A stretch of DNA of 64,000 nucleotides from Raphanus sativus (taxonomy: Eukaryota > Streptophyta > Magnoliopsida > Brassicales > Brassicaceae). Positions 38,874 to 52,282 of the stretch are shown here, piece after piece (within the stretch, counting starts at the first letter, position 1; the number at the start of each line of letters is the position of its first letter). The notes under the pieces were generated by a model. It did not search any database, was not told the origin of the DNA, and was given only the letters and a program-made list of their open reading frames with translations. The stretch covers positions 29,437,075-29,501,074 of the forward strand of contig NC_079514.1 in assembly GCF_000801105.2 (NCBI RefSeq), written 5' to 3'. The translations under genes and the position numbers were made by a program.

Positions 38874-41397
38874 ATGAAGATCTTCGTCAAGACTCTCAAG
38901 GGGACCAACTTCGAGATCGAAGTGAATCCGGCGGATACGGTAAACCCTAATCCCCCTATTCGATGGTCTCTCGCGTTGAACTGTTTATTAGGTCTGATTC
39001 TTATCTTGGTGGAATTAGGGTTTGGAATAGTGAATCTCACGACTCTGATTTGATATTCTGTTGTTTTTTTTGGGATGATAATTCGTTGTTCCGTTCGGAT
39101 TCCAAAATTAGGGTTTCTTTGTGAGTCTTGATAGTAATGACTCTATGTTAATTGTTTTTAGTGTGTATAGTACTTGAATCTAAGACTCGATATGTATTAT
39201 GTCATGGAAACATGCGTAAGGTTTGTATTTAACAATTGGGGGGTTGTGACAGATCTCTGAAACTAAAAGAAGAATAGAAACTCATCAAGGTGCGCAATAC
39301 CCGGCTGCTCAGCAGATGCTAATCCACCAAGGAAAAGTTCTCAAGGATGAGACTACATTGGAACAGAACAACGTTGTTGAGAACAGTTTCATTGTCATCA
39401 TGTTGTCTAAGGTGTCATCTTTTTTTTTCGTTTTTGTTTATGTTTTGGTAGTTATAGTAGTTTCTGGATGCTAACTCGTTCTACGATTGTGTTTTATTTT
39501 TACTTAGGCCAAGGTTTCTTCAAGCGGGCCATCAACTGCATCTGCACCTGCACCTGCACCTCAGGTTAATAAAGTTTTTGTTTTTTTAATGTATTTGGCT
39601 ATGGTTTACTCTTGTGTTTAAGGCTCTCTATTTGCAAGTGAAAAAGAAACTAAGTGGTATATCATAGAGATCACATTTCTTACTTTTTCTAATTGAATTG
39701 CTTTGGTCTTTTTTAGGCTCAGCCTGCACAGACAGTAGCTACACCTCAGGTGGCTGCTCCAACTGTCTCAGTGTGAGTTCAAAGCCTTCTTCTCACTTTG
39801 GTTGAACCCAATCTGTTGATGAATCCCTCTATACGCCGCTTTGCTAATTTGTTGTATTATTGCTTGCGTTTTGCAGTCCAGAACCTACAAGTGTAGCTGC
39901 AACCGTTGCAGCACCTACTGCTGCTGCTACTTCGTAAGCACTTATCAGAACTGCAAAATATTCACTTTCGTATTCTGTTTTTCATTCATTGTTTGATTAT
40001 CAAATAACTTCTGTTCCCTTTTTTCTGTGGGGGTTGAACAGGACGCAGACAGATGTGTATGGTCAAGCAGCGTCAAACCTTGTTGCTGGAAATCATCTAG
40101 AGTCCACTGTTCAGCATATTCTTGACATGGGTGGAGGTAGTTGGGACCGTGACACTGTTACCCGAGCCCTGAGAGCCGCATTTAACAACCCTGAAAGAGC
40201 TGTTGAATATCTCTACTCAGTATGTCTCATTCCACTTCTTGTTTTATATTTACCTTTTTCGTTTGTCCTAACTACAGTATCCTTTGATCTGTCTGTTGAT
40301 CTTTTGTTTGATACCCTTCAGGGAATCCCTGCTCAAGCTGAAATCCCGCCAGCCCCTCAAGCCCCAGCTACGGGTGGACAGGCTGCAAATCCTCTAGCAC
40401 AGACCCAACAAGAAGCTGCTCAAGTTCCTGCAACTGGTGGTCCAAACGCAAATCCATTAGACCTGTTCCCTCAGGTAGACTTAACAAAAAAAGTCTCATA
40501 GTAACCATATAATTAACCAATTTTAACTCTTATCTGACGTTCACTCTTATCTGTCTTCACTCAGGGCATGCCCGCTGCAGACGCTGGTACTGGAGCTGGT
40601 AATCTTGATTTCCTGCGTAACAGTCAACAGGTATCTTCACATTCTTCTCCATTATTAGAGTAAAGGACTCCTCATCGTTCCTCTTATGATAATCGCAATT
40701 TGTTTTCCAATGCTACAGTTCCAAGCCCTACGAGGAATGGTACAAGCGAACCCTCAGATTCTACAGGTACATTTTATTCACCTATTACACAATTCCTAAT
40801 AGGCTTTTTAATCACACAATCATATTCAGCTCACAATGTTTTGTTATGCAGCCTATGCTTCAGGAGCTTGGTAAACAAAACCCGCAGCTTGTGCGTCTAA
40901 TTCAAGAGCACCAGGGCGACTTCCTACGCTTGATAAATGAACCTGTCGAGGGAGAAGAGTGAGTTTGTTGTCTCATACATTTTCATTTATTTTTCTGTCC
41001 TGAAAACTGATTTTTTCATTTACTTTTACCAATACAACCTGCAGGAACGCCATGGAACAGTTGGAAGCAGCCATGCCACAAGCTGTTACCGTCACACCTG
41101 AAGAGCGTGAAGCCATTGAACGGGTTTGTTCCTCTTTTTTTCCTTTGAATTTGTACTAGAACTGTAGTCTGTGTCAATGGAGGATCTTCATCTTTTAGTC
41201 ATTTGTGTTCAAATCTGATTGGATTATTGAAAGTATTGAAATTATGATTTTGATAATAGTTTGTTTTGGTTGCACAGCTCGAAGCGATGGGGTTTGATCG
41301 TGCGATGGTCTTGGAAGTGTTCTTTGCGTGCAACAAGAACGAAGAACTTGCAGCTAACTATCTTCTAGATCACATGCACGAGTTTGAAGAACAATAG
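38874..41397 (+). CDS. RAD23D: Ubiquitin receptor RAD23, RAD23D-like
   Basis: Twelve exons: 38874-38939, 39253-39411, 39508-39564, 39717-39772, 39877-39933, 40042-40219, 40322-40474, 40565-40630, 40719-40766, 40852-40958, 41045-41123, 41278-41397. All junctions are GT-AG and in phase, giving 381 residues. RAD23 carries polyubiquitinated proteins to the proteasome. Domains in order: ubiquitin-like domain (1-75, starting MKIFVKTL), Ala/Pro/Thr-rich linker, UBA1 (about 149-190, ending E-R-A-V-E-Y-L-Y-S), XPC/Rad4-binding region (about 250-305, [11 protein letters not shown]), and UBA2 (about 338-378, ending L-L-D-H-M-H-E-F). The RAD23D assignment rather than C rests on gene order. A single amino acid codon is split at four junctions. 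No defect seen. Confidence 0.94.
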
Positions 41398-41814
41398 TGG
41401 AAGAAGAAATATATCAATTCCATTCCTCCTCTCTCCTAAACTCAGAGACCCCATCTTTTTTTTTTTCTCATTTACTTTTATATGATATGACCTGGCTTCT
41501 CCGGTGCAGTTGACAAGTTTTATGTTTATGTTCATGGGAGTTGGTATGTTTATGCTATATTTTAAAAATCTTATCATAGCTTATCTCGTTTGAAGATGTG
41601 CCTCTCTCTACATAATTGCATCAAAATAATAGATAACCTTGAGATATATATAAACTAAAACGTGAGAATAGTTTAGTATAGTTTTCTCATTGTGCTATAC
41701 CCCAAACCAAAGAGCACTCCCTCCATTGTTAACCAATACAGATATTTAACTTGTCAATTACACACGTAACCACACACACAAGTACCTAATAGTTGTTGTC
41801 TCGATGATGCTACT

Positions 41815-43631
41815 CTAAATGAGAGAGTAGACAACATCATCATAAGTAGGGAAGTCCAACGGTCCATCCCCAAGGACTAGCACACAAGTCACAAGAACCG
41901 CAACAAAGACTACGAACACAAGAAGCGATTTACATGGATCACCACTATTCTGTTTCTCCTGTCCAACAGTCACAATCCCTTCTGGTCTTTCACTTCCTCT
42001 TCCAAATTGAAGCACTGGACAAGTGAAGTACCCGTACACGATCCCAGCTACAAGTGCTCCCAGATTTGTCCTGTCATGACTCACATGTTAGAACCAAAAA
42101 ACACAGTACCTTTTTCTGATAAGATGAAATATTGGAAGCTTACCAATCATCTATAGGACCGAAATGGCTTAATATGAGACCAAGCCCTGTCATTACAATG
42201 GCCTTATTAAACAAGTCCTCATACTCATCTCTTTTGATCATCTCCTTGTTCTGAGATTGGTCCACAAGCCAAGCTCCTATTAACGCAAATGCTGGTCCCT
42301 GCATCAACCAGTTTACATGATTTAACATTCTTAACGGTGCAATTTGGTGGAAAGTAAAAAGTTCAACTTACAGTTCCACCAACGGTAGGATCTGGTGTAA
42401 GAAGAAAGCTCATGAAATTACCAGAGACTCCTCCGAGAATGTAAATCAGACAAAACGTGAATATCCCATAGTCACGGCACACTTTTGGTCCAAAGGTAAG
42501 CAGAGCCCATGAGCTAAGTGCTACGTGAGGGATTCCAGAGTGCTGCAAAAGTGTGTAAGAAGTATGTGTTTCAGAGACAAAAACATGAAACCAAGCCATC
42601 AAGAGTGAAGAGTGTGACAAGATTCTGTTCAATAGCTGTTCCTGTCAAGTGTGTTTCTGATACAGTAAGAATGGGAGAACAGACCCAATATGTTGGTCTT
42701 GTACCAGAAACATGGGTGTGACGAGCCTCCACCATTCTCCAGCCACGATTAGATCGTTTATCTTTGCTCCATAGAGCAAAGGAAGCGATAAGAGTCCCAT
42801 TTCGTTATTCCTCACTGGAGCCGCTGCTTCAAACAGACACACTCCGACGTTTATGGCTGCTAATATACTCCTGCGTTAAAAAAAAAAGATAGAGAATGTT
42901 TTAAGCAATAACAAGAACATGTGTTACATCTAAGAAGAAGTGTGATTAAGAAGAGTTTTTACACAGTATAGAAGTTCAACGTATCTTCTCCTTGATCCTC
43001 CTCATCATCATCCAGCTGCTGGAAAGGACTATTATTATTATTATTACTTTTGATATCAGCCTTTTTCAGTTTGCTTGCTGCTGAACCTCCTTCTGGTTGG
43101 TCAAAGAAACAATAAAGTAAGTGCATATTAACAAGATAAAAGAACAAAACAGGTGTTTCAAGAAGGTCTTGTTATTATTCTTATACCTTTTTGTTGTTTC
43201 TCAAGATAAACCCTCAAAGATTCTAACTCCGTCTCTGCATTGAGTTTAGCTTTCTGGCCACCTGTTGAGATAGAGGGCTGCTTCTCATCGCCGCCTTGAA
43301 GTTTCCCAAAATAAGAATCTAACAACTTAAGTCTCTCATTGATGTTCTCGGACTCTGATGACGCCCTAACCAAGCATAGCTTTCCTCTTGATGAAAGACA
43401 ATAAGGGATCGATCTCATATAACTCTTCTTCACCCTACAATCCCTCCCCAGAGCGGTTGTGCTATGTTTCAGACCACTAGTGCAACTGCTGGTAACAGCT
43501 GCCTTCATCAACACGTCGAAAGCCGGACATGGGAAGGTCCTTGCAGAGGAAAACAGTTGTCCTGTTGAAGTCCCATGCTGAAAGACATGATCTTTACAGG
43601 GGAATTCATGGTGAAGAGGGAACAGCGCCAT
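41815..43631 (-). CDS. Plastid-type rhomboid-like protein with altered catalytic residues
   Basis: Six exons (minus): 43631-43187, 43092-42963, 42870-42705, 42542-42372, 42298-42144, 42070-41815. They give 440 residues. The N-terminal ~90 residues are Ser/Thr/Arg-rich, like a plastid transit peptide. A polar linker follows, then a six-plus-segment rhomboid domain (about 190-430) starting at G-E-W-W-R-L-V-T-P-M-F-L-H-S-G. In active rhomboids the nucleophile lies in G-x-S-G; here it is G-G-T-G with Thr304. The His of the A-H-L-G-G motif is Asn358 in W-T-N-L-G-A. Both catalytic residues are therefore replaced, and a non-proteolytic role is likely. It matches AT5G38510 by memory and position. A final hydrophobic segment ends near the C-terminus. 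RAD23 converges on it, with about 0.4 kb between the two stops. Confidence 0.9.
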
Positions 43632-44475
43632 TATAAATTCAAATCTGTGTATTTAGAGTAACATGTACAAAAAGATTAGATTTTTTTTACCAGAAATATG
43701 AGAAGGGCAAGTTACAAACCAATTTGAAGTTTGGAGAATCCAAAAGCCTATATTGGATTCAAGAAAGGCTGTGATGAAGTAATATCTCACTTGGGCATTT
43801 AATCAAACAACAAAAGGGCATAACTTTATTATTATTACGATTAGAGCAACGAGTACCAAACGGTCCAAACCCAGTTCTTAGAAATAAGAAATCGCTTCTC
43901 TTTCCGACAGATATTTAAGATTACAAAGTCGAGAGAGGAACCATCGGGAAGAACCACAATTACAATCGAAGAAAGTGAAGGGGTTTACCTTGGGAGAGAA
44001 GAAAAGAAGAAGAAGAAAGGTGAGCCTCTATTTGCGTTGCGCAGACCACCGTAAGATGATTGTGGTAGGGAGGAGGATGATAAGTGAGTGTTTTAGGAGG
44101 AAATGAAAATTACGTTTTTGGGACGAAATGAGTAAACAAAGTATTTTTTTTTAATTAGTGGTTTTCGTTCGCTTTTTTAGATATTTTTATGAGTTTGTTT
44201 GAACCACTGACTCACATGTCACGCGTCACAAGTACAACTCTTCAGAGTTGACTATTTGTTTGCTTTCTGTTTTTTTAACTACATGCATGTTCCATGTATT
44301 GTGTTTAAAATGGTGTAACAAGATAATAATAGGTCTGTTATAAAATAATTTATAATTTTATAGCATCAGAAAATTTATATAAGGATAAATTTTTGTATCC
44401 ACACAAAAGAGAAATAATACTGATAATAATTTTGTATCCACACAAAAGAGAAATAATACTGATAATAACGAAAGA
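43632..44475. other. Upstream region of the rhomboid gene
   Basis: Probable 5' UTR and promoter on the minus strand, with GA/CT-rich segments near 43,970-44,025. A 37-bp unit (TTTTGTATCCACACAAAAGA...) is repeated twice at about 44,392-44,468. Confidence 0.5.
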
Positions 44476-45736
44476 TTTATACTATTAAAGCAGGATTCTA
44501 TTGTGTTTTTTACCTAAATCTACCATTTCTTTAACTAACATTGATTATTTTATTAAGGGCAATCAAGTAATATTAATAATACATTTTATTGTATTATTTT
44601 TTGGATCCAGCCCACTGCACACATCATCTCTCTTGGACCATTTGGGCCGATTAAGAAATCACATCCAATTCTTATTTTTTCTCCAAATTCAAATAATTTA
44701 TTTTCAACCATTATTTATATTTTGTGTAGTGAACAAAAATTAATAACTTAATTATTATGTTTTTTCTTTTTAATATAATTTAAGCATTCATAAAAAAAAT
44801 TTTGATTTTTTCATTGAAAAGTATAAATCTTTATTAAAAGTATATAATTTTTTATTAAAAAATTAACCACATAATAAAATTAATATATCAGAGTTATACT
44901 AACTTAATTCATTAAAAATAAAGTTTAATTTTCTAAACATAAATACTCAATAGACCTGGACGTTTGGATACCCATTTGGGTACGGATCGGTTCTTTCGGA
45001 TATCGAGTTTTTTGGGTTTTGAAATTAAACCACATTCGGGTATTATAAAATTTTGGGTCAGGTTCGAGTCGGATATTTCTGGGTCCGGGTGGGTTCGGTT
45101 CTCATGCATAAGAACCTCCAAAATAACCAAATAACCAAAGTATCTAACGGGTCAGTTATTTGTACTCAAAGTAACCAAAGTATCTGATTCGGTTCAAATT
45201 TTTGTATCCAAATTATTCAAAAGTAACCAAAAATATACATTTTATATAGTTTTTTGGGTAAACTTTTATCCAAACTATCATATTTTATCCAAAAATACTC
45301 AAAAGTACCGAAAATAACTACTATAATTAACTTATAATATCAATTTAAAAATTAAAATAATTATAAATATAATTATAACATATATATATTAGATATATTT
45401 TAGATATCTTCGGGTACTCATTTCGTTCTCGGTTCGGGTCGGATTCGGGACCGATTCTTCGGATATAGCAATTTAGAACTCATTCGGATATTTATCCCGG
45501 GTCTGATCGGGTTCGGAATCCTGATTTTCGGGTCGATTTCGGGTTGGTTCTTCGGGTCCGGATATTGTGCTCTGGCCTATACTCTTTTAAAATGAAACAC
45601 GATAAAAAAAAAACTTAAATCTTTTATAAAAAAAACAAATATACAAAAATATGATATTTACTAAATATTTGTCAATTTAAAAGAAAAAATAAAGGAAAAT
45701 AAATCCGCGCTTTGAAAGCGCGGATCAAAATCTAGT
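44476..45736 (+). mobile_element. Non-autonomous Helitron
   Basis: The 5' end is A|TTTATACTATTAAAGCAGGA (first bases TT in place of TC). The 3' end is the hairpin CCGCGCTTTGAAAGCGCGG, then ATCAAAATCTAG near 45,736 with host T. It is about 1.26 kb. The middle carries the CGTTTGGATACCCATTTGGG-type repeat also seen at 30,540 and 53,490. No transposase coding. Confidence 0.65.
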
Positions 45737-46232
45737 AATATGTTATAAGAGGAAGAAGACATGGTGTGTGTTTCATTGAATACAAACAGTGCCGTCTTAG
45801 CACATGTGCTCAAGGCACATTTGCACAGGATCCTTTGTTTTTCCTTTAAAAATTAGGGTCTTATTTTTCAAAAAAGTATAAATATTAGGATCCTAATTTT
45901 TATAGTTACTGCAATATAGCTAAAGTTGGAGAAAAAAAATTTTAATTGGGCACAAAGTCTTATTACTATTTGGGTCGGGCCTGAATACAAATGTTCATGT
46001 ATATAGAGGTAAAAAACAGAAGTTACTATGAGTGTACAGTGACGATGGATTCTACATGATTTACTTTTACGTATGTCTGTTAAATTTGGTGTGTGTAATA
46101 TTAATGTTACATTTTTCACGTTTATAATACTTCTCTTTGGAGACCAGTGTCACTATCATTTTTTACTTAACGTCTTTGATTATTACAAAAATATTTTAAA
46201 ATACTTATTATTGTTTCTTAAAAAATAAACTC

Positions 46233-46273
<41 letters not shown>

Positions 46274-46529
46274 CTTCATTCTGCTTTACTTGTGAATTAA
46301 AATGTAAAATATATTCTTCTAATTAGTGTATATGTATATATATATATATATATATCTAATATTATATATTTAATTTACATGTATACATTATAGATAAAAA
46401 CAATAAATATTTATTTTTATATATAAAATCATATCAATTTATAGATGAATATTTTTATTGACAAAAAAAAAATAGATGAATATTTTTAAAAAAATATTTA
46501 ATAACATTTATAAGTATACTTTTGATACA
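45737..46529. other. Intergenic DNA with old repeat and TA tracts
   Basis: A CAGTGCCGTCTTAGCACATG segment at 45,788 looks like a degraded transposon end. TA microsatellites occur at about 46,238-46,269 and 46,336-46,356. No gene. Confidence 0.45.
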
Positions 46530-47590
46530 CTAAAAATGAATCATTGCTACTGCCAAGTTAACAGTTGCAATTGTAGTACTTGAGATTCAAATCCAGAGGA
46601 CCAGTCTACACTCTAGTTCTATGAGTTTCGAAATCATAGAAGATATGGTTTTGGTTGAAAGAGACGATAGTAAACAAGCAAATAAAACACGAGATAGATT
46701 CAATTAAACAAGAGCTAGCCTAGGGTAATTTATTGGGTGTTGAATTGGAGCCAAACAATTATTCAAGCGCGACGAAGTGCTTTCTAGAACTCGGATCACT
46801 CAGCTGGAACACTCCACTGTCGTGGCAGTGATCGCTTTGCAGATCGATCTCACCACCTAACTGTCGTTGGGATGAGGATCAATTGCAAGCTTTAGAGAAC
46901 AGGTCCGATCAGTTCACTTACCACCCTAATATCTACTTTCGCTGATTAGGGATACTAAGCTCATTCAATACATATCAAGTTATCATCCTAAGCGGTTAAC
47001 TAGGCGATGAACTAGTGATCTAACATCAAGTGATCAGGTTAATGAAAGCAGTAAGAACAGTATGAATGAAGAACAATTATGGATCGATTATCTATGTTTA
47101 GCTCATGTCTCAACACCCTAAAACCCCTAGGCGAGCAAGGTCACTACTCGATCATGATGCACATAAACAAATACATAAATCCTGAATAAAATTGCATAAG
47201 AACAGAGTATGAAACAATAGGGTTCAGATGATCTTCTCTATGAGAGGATGGATTCTTCTCCCTTACAAGTTGCAGATCGCAAAATATTCAGTGTTCTCTT
47301 GTAAAACTAGCGTAGAAAAATAGTAAAAAGATAGATGGCATTTTTATATGGAGGCGCCAATCAAAAGAAAAGAGATTAGGGCAACAGGGTTTTATTCCCG
47401 AAATAGGAGTTTCCATATTCGTCTGGAACAATCTCCGGATCACTCCGTCTGCTTGTTCCGTTTGCGAGAGAACAGTCTCGGGACTGTTCTCTTGAGTGTT
47501 CTCCGCATGAATGCTCCAAAAGGACTTCTTTTCATCAGGCACCTTCTCTTCTTTTTTCTACTAACTCCAAACCTGTAAAAGGTCAAAAAG
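46530..47590 (-). mobile_element. Possible solo LTR or LTR-retrotransposon remnant
   Basis: On the minus strand this block of mixed GC reads like an LTR. A TATAAAAATGCC promoter-like site lies at about 47,340-47,350. A long non-coding stretch follows, with the phrase GGATTTGAATCTCAAGTACT near the left end, similar to the text before primer sites in plant gypsy elements. I could not fix TG...CA ends or a target duplication, and no gag or pol is adjacent. It could instead be an unrelated repeat. Confidence 0.35.
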
Positions 47591-50500
47591 GACTAGACTG
47601 ACACGAATTACTGACTTGAAACAAATGAAAACATATATACATGATGTGAAAAACACCATATATCAACTTTTAACATTATTTAAATCTTCTTACACTGAAC
47701 CAAAAAATAGAAATATTTGTATATGTATACTTATATTTTAAATATTTATGAATCAAATCATTACATTCCGCTTTCAGTTAATACAATTTTACCAACTCTT
47801 TCAATAGATAGAAACTATAAATATACTATAGATAAAAAACTTTTAGTTAAATATACTATATTTACAGTTACTAATATATTTTACATAAATATAATGAAAA
47901 AAAGTAAATGGATTTGACAAAAAGGAAGAGAATAGTATGTTTGTGTTTGTTTTTTGTCAAAAACATAATGAATGAATTTCATGAATAATATATGTTGTTT
48001 TTTATTTATAAAAAACAAATGAATATTTTTGATTTAATTTGGATTAGATAATTCATCTATTGAATAGTATATCCCTTGCTTTTAATATGTGAATTAAAAT
48101 ATGAAACATTTTATATTTTCACATATATATATATATATATATATACAGCTATATAGATGATTATGAATCAATATTTTTAGAATTAATTTATTTCATAGGA
48201 AATTACCTATTGGCAAGAAAAATAGTGGAATAGGCGAATAGACTGTTTTTATGCTGAAGAAGACAAAAAGTTTACACTTTATGCAGTTTTACTGCTTTTC
48301 ATTTTTGGCACTTCACAAAACGTAAATAGCTTTTACAAAACATAAAAACTCATATGCAGGACACATGTTATTGTATTGTTTTTTGCTAAATGGTAAATGT
48401 CATTACTATGAATGATGATTTGGTTACAAGAAGCTTGCAGCCACAGCCTGCTTTGACAGCCGGTTTGATTTTTAGGGACCGCAAAAAGTTTAAAAAAATC
48501 CCTAAAAACCTAAGAATTAAATCCAAGCTTCCAAACATGGATAGCATGAAGTTAATAGATCAAACTAGAACAAGAAACAACATTTTAAAGCTCCCAATCC
48601 AATGCACTTCTTGTTTTGCACGGATTAACCAACAAGCAAGAGTATAGCTCCCAATCCAATGCACTTCTTGTTATTGTATTGTTTTCCTATTCAAACACTA
48701 TAATAAATTTTTAATTTTTTGATCTGCACTTGTTCCACTTAATTTTGTAATATATACTGTTTGAATTGTTTTTAGTATTTGAAATCATTGATTCATCTGG
48801 TTTCTTCTTCCAATACAATAATTTTCTCACAAAACATTTCTTAATTTCTAGTTTCATTAAAAAAGTTACAATCAGCTGTTATTTTTAATTTTTAATCATC
48901 CATCTACAAATATATAAGAAAATATTTTTTGTCATACTATGAGACCTATAACTGAAGCGAGTGTTGCCCTACTATTAATACTTCTGGATTGCTTTCACAT
49001 AGTGACACCACGATCTTCAAATATATTTGTAGATTCATCACACACGAAGTGTTACATATGAATTGGAATAAAACATATACTTGTCGATTTTGGATTTGAT
49101 TTCTTTTGGCAAAATTTACTTTTACTTGATCATACGAAGATGAAACTATGTTTTGGATTTCCGTAAAACCCCCATAAATTGGACTAATCGTCAATGCTGT
49201 TTTTCTGGTGGATTAACAAAAAAATCAGATGTAAATAGCACACACAAAATTTATGTAAGTAGTTTTGGAAATTAAGGCTTTATATATTTTTGGAAAACTA
49301 GCATTGTCTAGCCCATACTTATCACAATTAGGAAGATGAATTTTTTTTTACTCATGTCCTTGTTGTCGTAGCTCCTCCAATTACAGACACCAAGCAAGTT
49401 CAGGAAAGACACTCAAGATCACTACTACTGCAATAATTGTTCAGGTTCTTACGAGAAGTGGAGCGAATTAAAGAATAAGTGTCGGTTGACAGTTGACACC
49501 TTTAAATAACAGTAGATTTATTCTTAAGCTATTTGAATTTAGCTGCAACAGCTCACTCAGTAAAATTTCTTTTGGCCTCCAAACCCATCTTTGTATCGTT
49601 TTGTAGTTTTAGTTTATTTTGAACGAGAGCTAGAACTCCAATATATTCTCTTGAACTAGCTATCCATAGTATAGTTTTGATTTCTTTTTTTTTTTAATTT
49701 GTCTTACAAATTTAATTTATTTTATTATTTGAGTCTCCCAAATTCATATTTTAAAAAACAATTCTTATATAAAACTTGACAATTTTATAGTTTCTTTAAA
49801 TTTAGAATTCAATATATTTTATAGTAATCTTTTTAAATAATATTTCAATTTAAATAGTTCATTTATTTTATAAAAAAAATATTGGATCGAATACTGATTC
49901 TCACCAATGAGAATGTGGATATCTTAACGATAAAAAGCCTTGAATGGTCCAAACTCTCTGATCTCTTTCCTCTCGTTTTCTCAAGTTATTTTTCATGTTG
50001 ACTTCTGACCGTCGTGGTTGATGTTGGTGTGAGAGAGTGATCTTCAATAAAAGAGCTTTATCTATCTGAAGAAAATCTAATGTGGTTGTTAGAGACATCT
50101 CTTCTTCTCCATAGTGTCGAGGTGTGATTCTCTAGTCAAAAGCAAACGAACTATTATAAATATCACATAAGTGATAATATAATCGATAGTTCTACATGTC
50201 TTATAAACTGACTCTCTCCGCGTCATACGAAGATCTCTTATAAGTCATTTTCTCCAATACTCTACGTAATAGTGTTCTGCAAAAATTGAAATTTTGACTT
50301 TTTAATGTAGAATCCATTAACAAACTTTTAATCAAATCACTAGACCAAATAGACTTTTTTTTTTTAACCGAATAGACTTTTACAATCTGTTTCTCTTTTA
50401 TAAAATCACACTTTTGTTCAATCTATTTCTGGAAGATTCTGTTCTGATGCTTATTTTTGTTTTGTCTAGTTTTCTGATCGTTTGATCAGACATCTCTTCG

Positions 50501-51462
50501 GCTACGTCCGATTTTTGTTTCTGTTGCAGAATAAATTCCCGATTAAATTTAGATTTTTTTTATAGTTCTTGCCTTTCACAGCTTTCACATGTTGACTATT
50601 TTCTCAGAAGTCTTATTTATCTTTCCAACTGAACCGTCTTTTATGAGAATCAATCTTTACCGAGTGAGATCTGCCGCTATCAATGTTAAGGTAAAGCTTA
50701 TCGGATTAGAGATAAGTTGAGTTTTGATGGGTTTCTTTGGTCTCAGAGAAGCAGATTCAGTAGAGTTGGTGTTGATAACGGTCCAACAAAGAATCTTCCT
50801 TCAATTCAACTCAAGTTTCCCCCAGTTTAACTAATAATGAATCATGGCAGCTTCGATCAATTAGTTCCGGCTAGAGCGAAAGGTATCAACTAAGAATACA
50901 AAATTTAGACGACGTAAGGGTGTTGCAATGGTGAAGAAATGTCACAACGGCAGAGGAGCCAAAGATGGTGAAGTCGGAACAAGGAAATCATGCCTCGTGT
51001 CCCTCTTGTGTAACAATAACATGCCATGTTGCAGCAGTTTACAGAAGAGCTTACACGTGTTTGATGAGTTTGTAATTTTATTTTGTGTCAATCACGGTTC
51101 CGTTTAAAAACCTAATTTTGTACTCATGTCGAAAGCCCATGTGGCAATGAAAGTTGACAAAAAAAATATTGGGCAGGGTTGCAAACATACAAAAAAAATC
51201 CACTATTTGGGTCAACAAAACGATTCAATTGCTTAAACGTAGTAATGACAAAAGAAAACAAAAGGTCTTAGCCCAAGACTCTGCCACATTATTAACAGCC
51301 TTGTAAAATCGAAATAACTTAACCGAGGAGAAATTGCTGGAACAAACATGGAAATAGACAGAGGCACTGACCAAAATTGATCAACACTTTCGAGGCTCAA
51401 GAAACATCTAGCCGAGGGAGTATGATTTGAGAGGTTCAAGTACCATCTAGGTGAAATTGGTC
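47591..51462. other. Intergenic DNA, no gene recognised
   Basis: Short open frames at about 48,390-48,647 and 49,901-50,098 show no domain. A 25-bp segment (CTCCCAATCCAATGCACTTC...) occurs twice (48,591 and 48,648). The stretch 50,600-51,070 has higher GC and looks like former transcribed DNA or a repeat, but I cannot name it. Confidence 0.5.
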
Positions 51463-52282
51463 TTAACAAAGCCCCCTAACAAGAAGTCGAGGGCAGTCCA
51501 CACTTGAGCCCTCCCTCACGTACGTATCCTTCCTCTGTTCCATTTCCAATAAAAAACACTCAAACTCTACCCTTTATCGTCACAATGCCAATTTGGGTAC
51601 TAACAATTAAGGAATAGTACCTTTGAGTGGATGCCACCTCAGCAGCAAGTTCTTCCTCCCCTAACCTCCTCAGCCCCTTACTCAAAACCTCCGCAACATA
51701 CTCATCCGCTTCCCACGAATCCGACCCCCACCCTCCCTCTCTCATCATCTCATATACCCTCACAGCCGCCTCTCTCCTCTCCGCTCCCATCACCGCCCTT
51801 ATCAGCTTCCCCAACGCCTTATCACTCTCGTAACCTCCCTCAATCCCCTCAATCTCTCCGACGAGCCTGTCTATCTCCTCCCTCTCGCCGTTCCTCGCGA
51901 GCGCGTTGACGACGTCGGCGTAGAGAGCGAGGTCGAGAGGAGGATACTCGGAGCGGAGGGTGGAGAGGACGTGGACGGCGAGTGTGCAGTGGTCCTGGCG
52001 GAGAAGCTCGCGGATGACGGCGAGGAGGTCGGCTTTCAGGAGACGGCGGAGAGGAGGGAGGCTAAGGGAGATGGAGCCGGTGCGGTGGGCTCGCTTGAGG
52101 GACTGGATCGATTGGATGGCTTCGGAGCTCAGGATCCGGCCTTTGAGAAGAGGTCCGCGGTTGTCTCGTGGGCCGCATCGGATAGAAGGTAACCGTCTTC
52201 TGGGAGCGGTGGCGTTACGGCGGCTAAGGCTCGGTGGTTGAGGGAGGGTGAGAGAAGGGGTGAACGAAAGAGAAATCGACAT
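51463..52282 (-). CDS. THA8-like short PPR protein, chloroplast-type
   Basis: Exon 1 is 52282-51621. It encodes a Ser/Pro/Arg-rich transit-peptide-like start (about 1-40) followed by short helical repeats of PPR type, with segments L-L-R-Q-D-H-C-T-L-A-V-H-V-L and V-Y-E-M-M-R-E. THA8 family members are small PPR proteins that help splice group II introns in plastids. Exon 1 ends at AG followed by GTACTA. My best exon 2 is 51532-51463, after acceptor AACAGAG, in phase, ending TAA; this gives 243 residues. Exon 2 is inferred only from phase and splice sites. If the intron is not spliced, the frame runs on to 51,560. Exon 1 is GC-rich, unlike its surroundings, and I do not recall this gene in the matching Arabidopsis interval, so transposition is possible. 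Confidence 0.8.
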
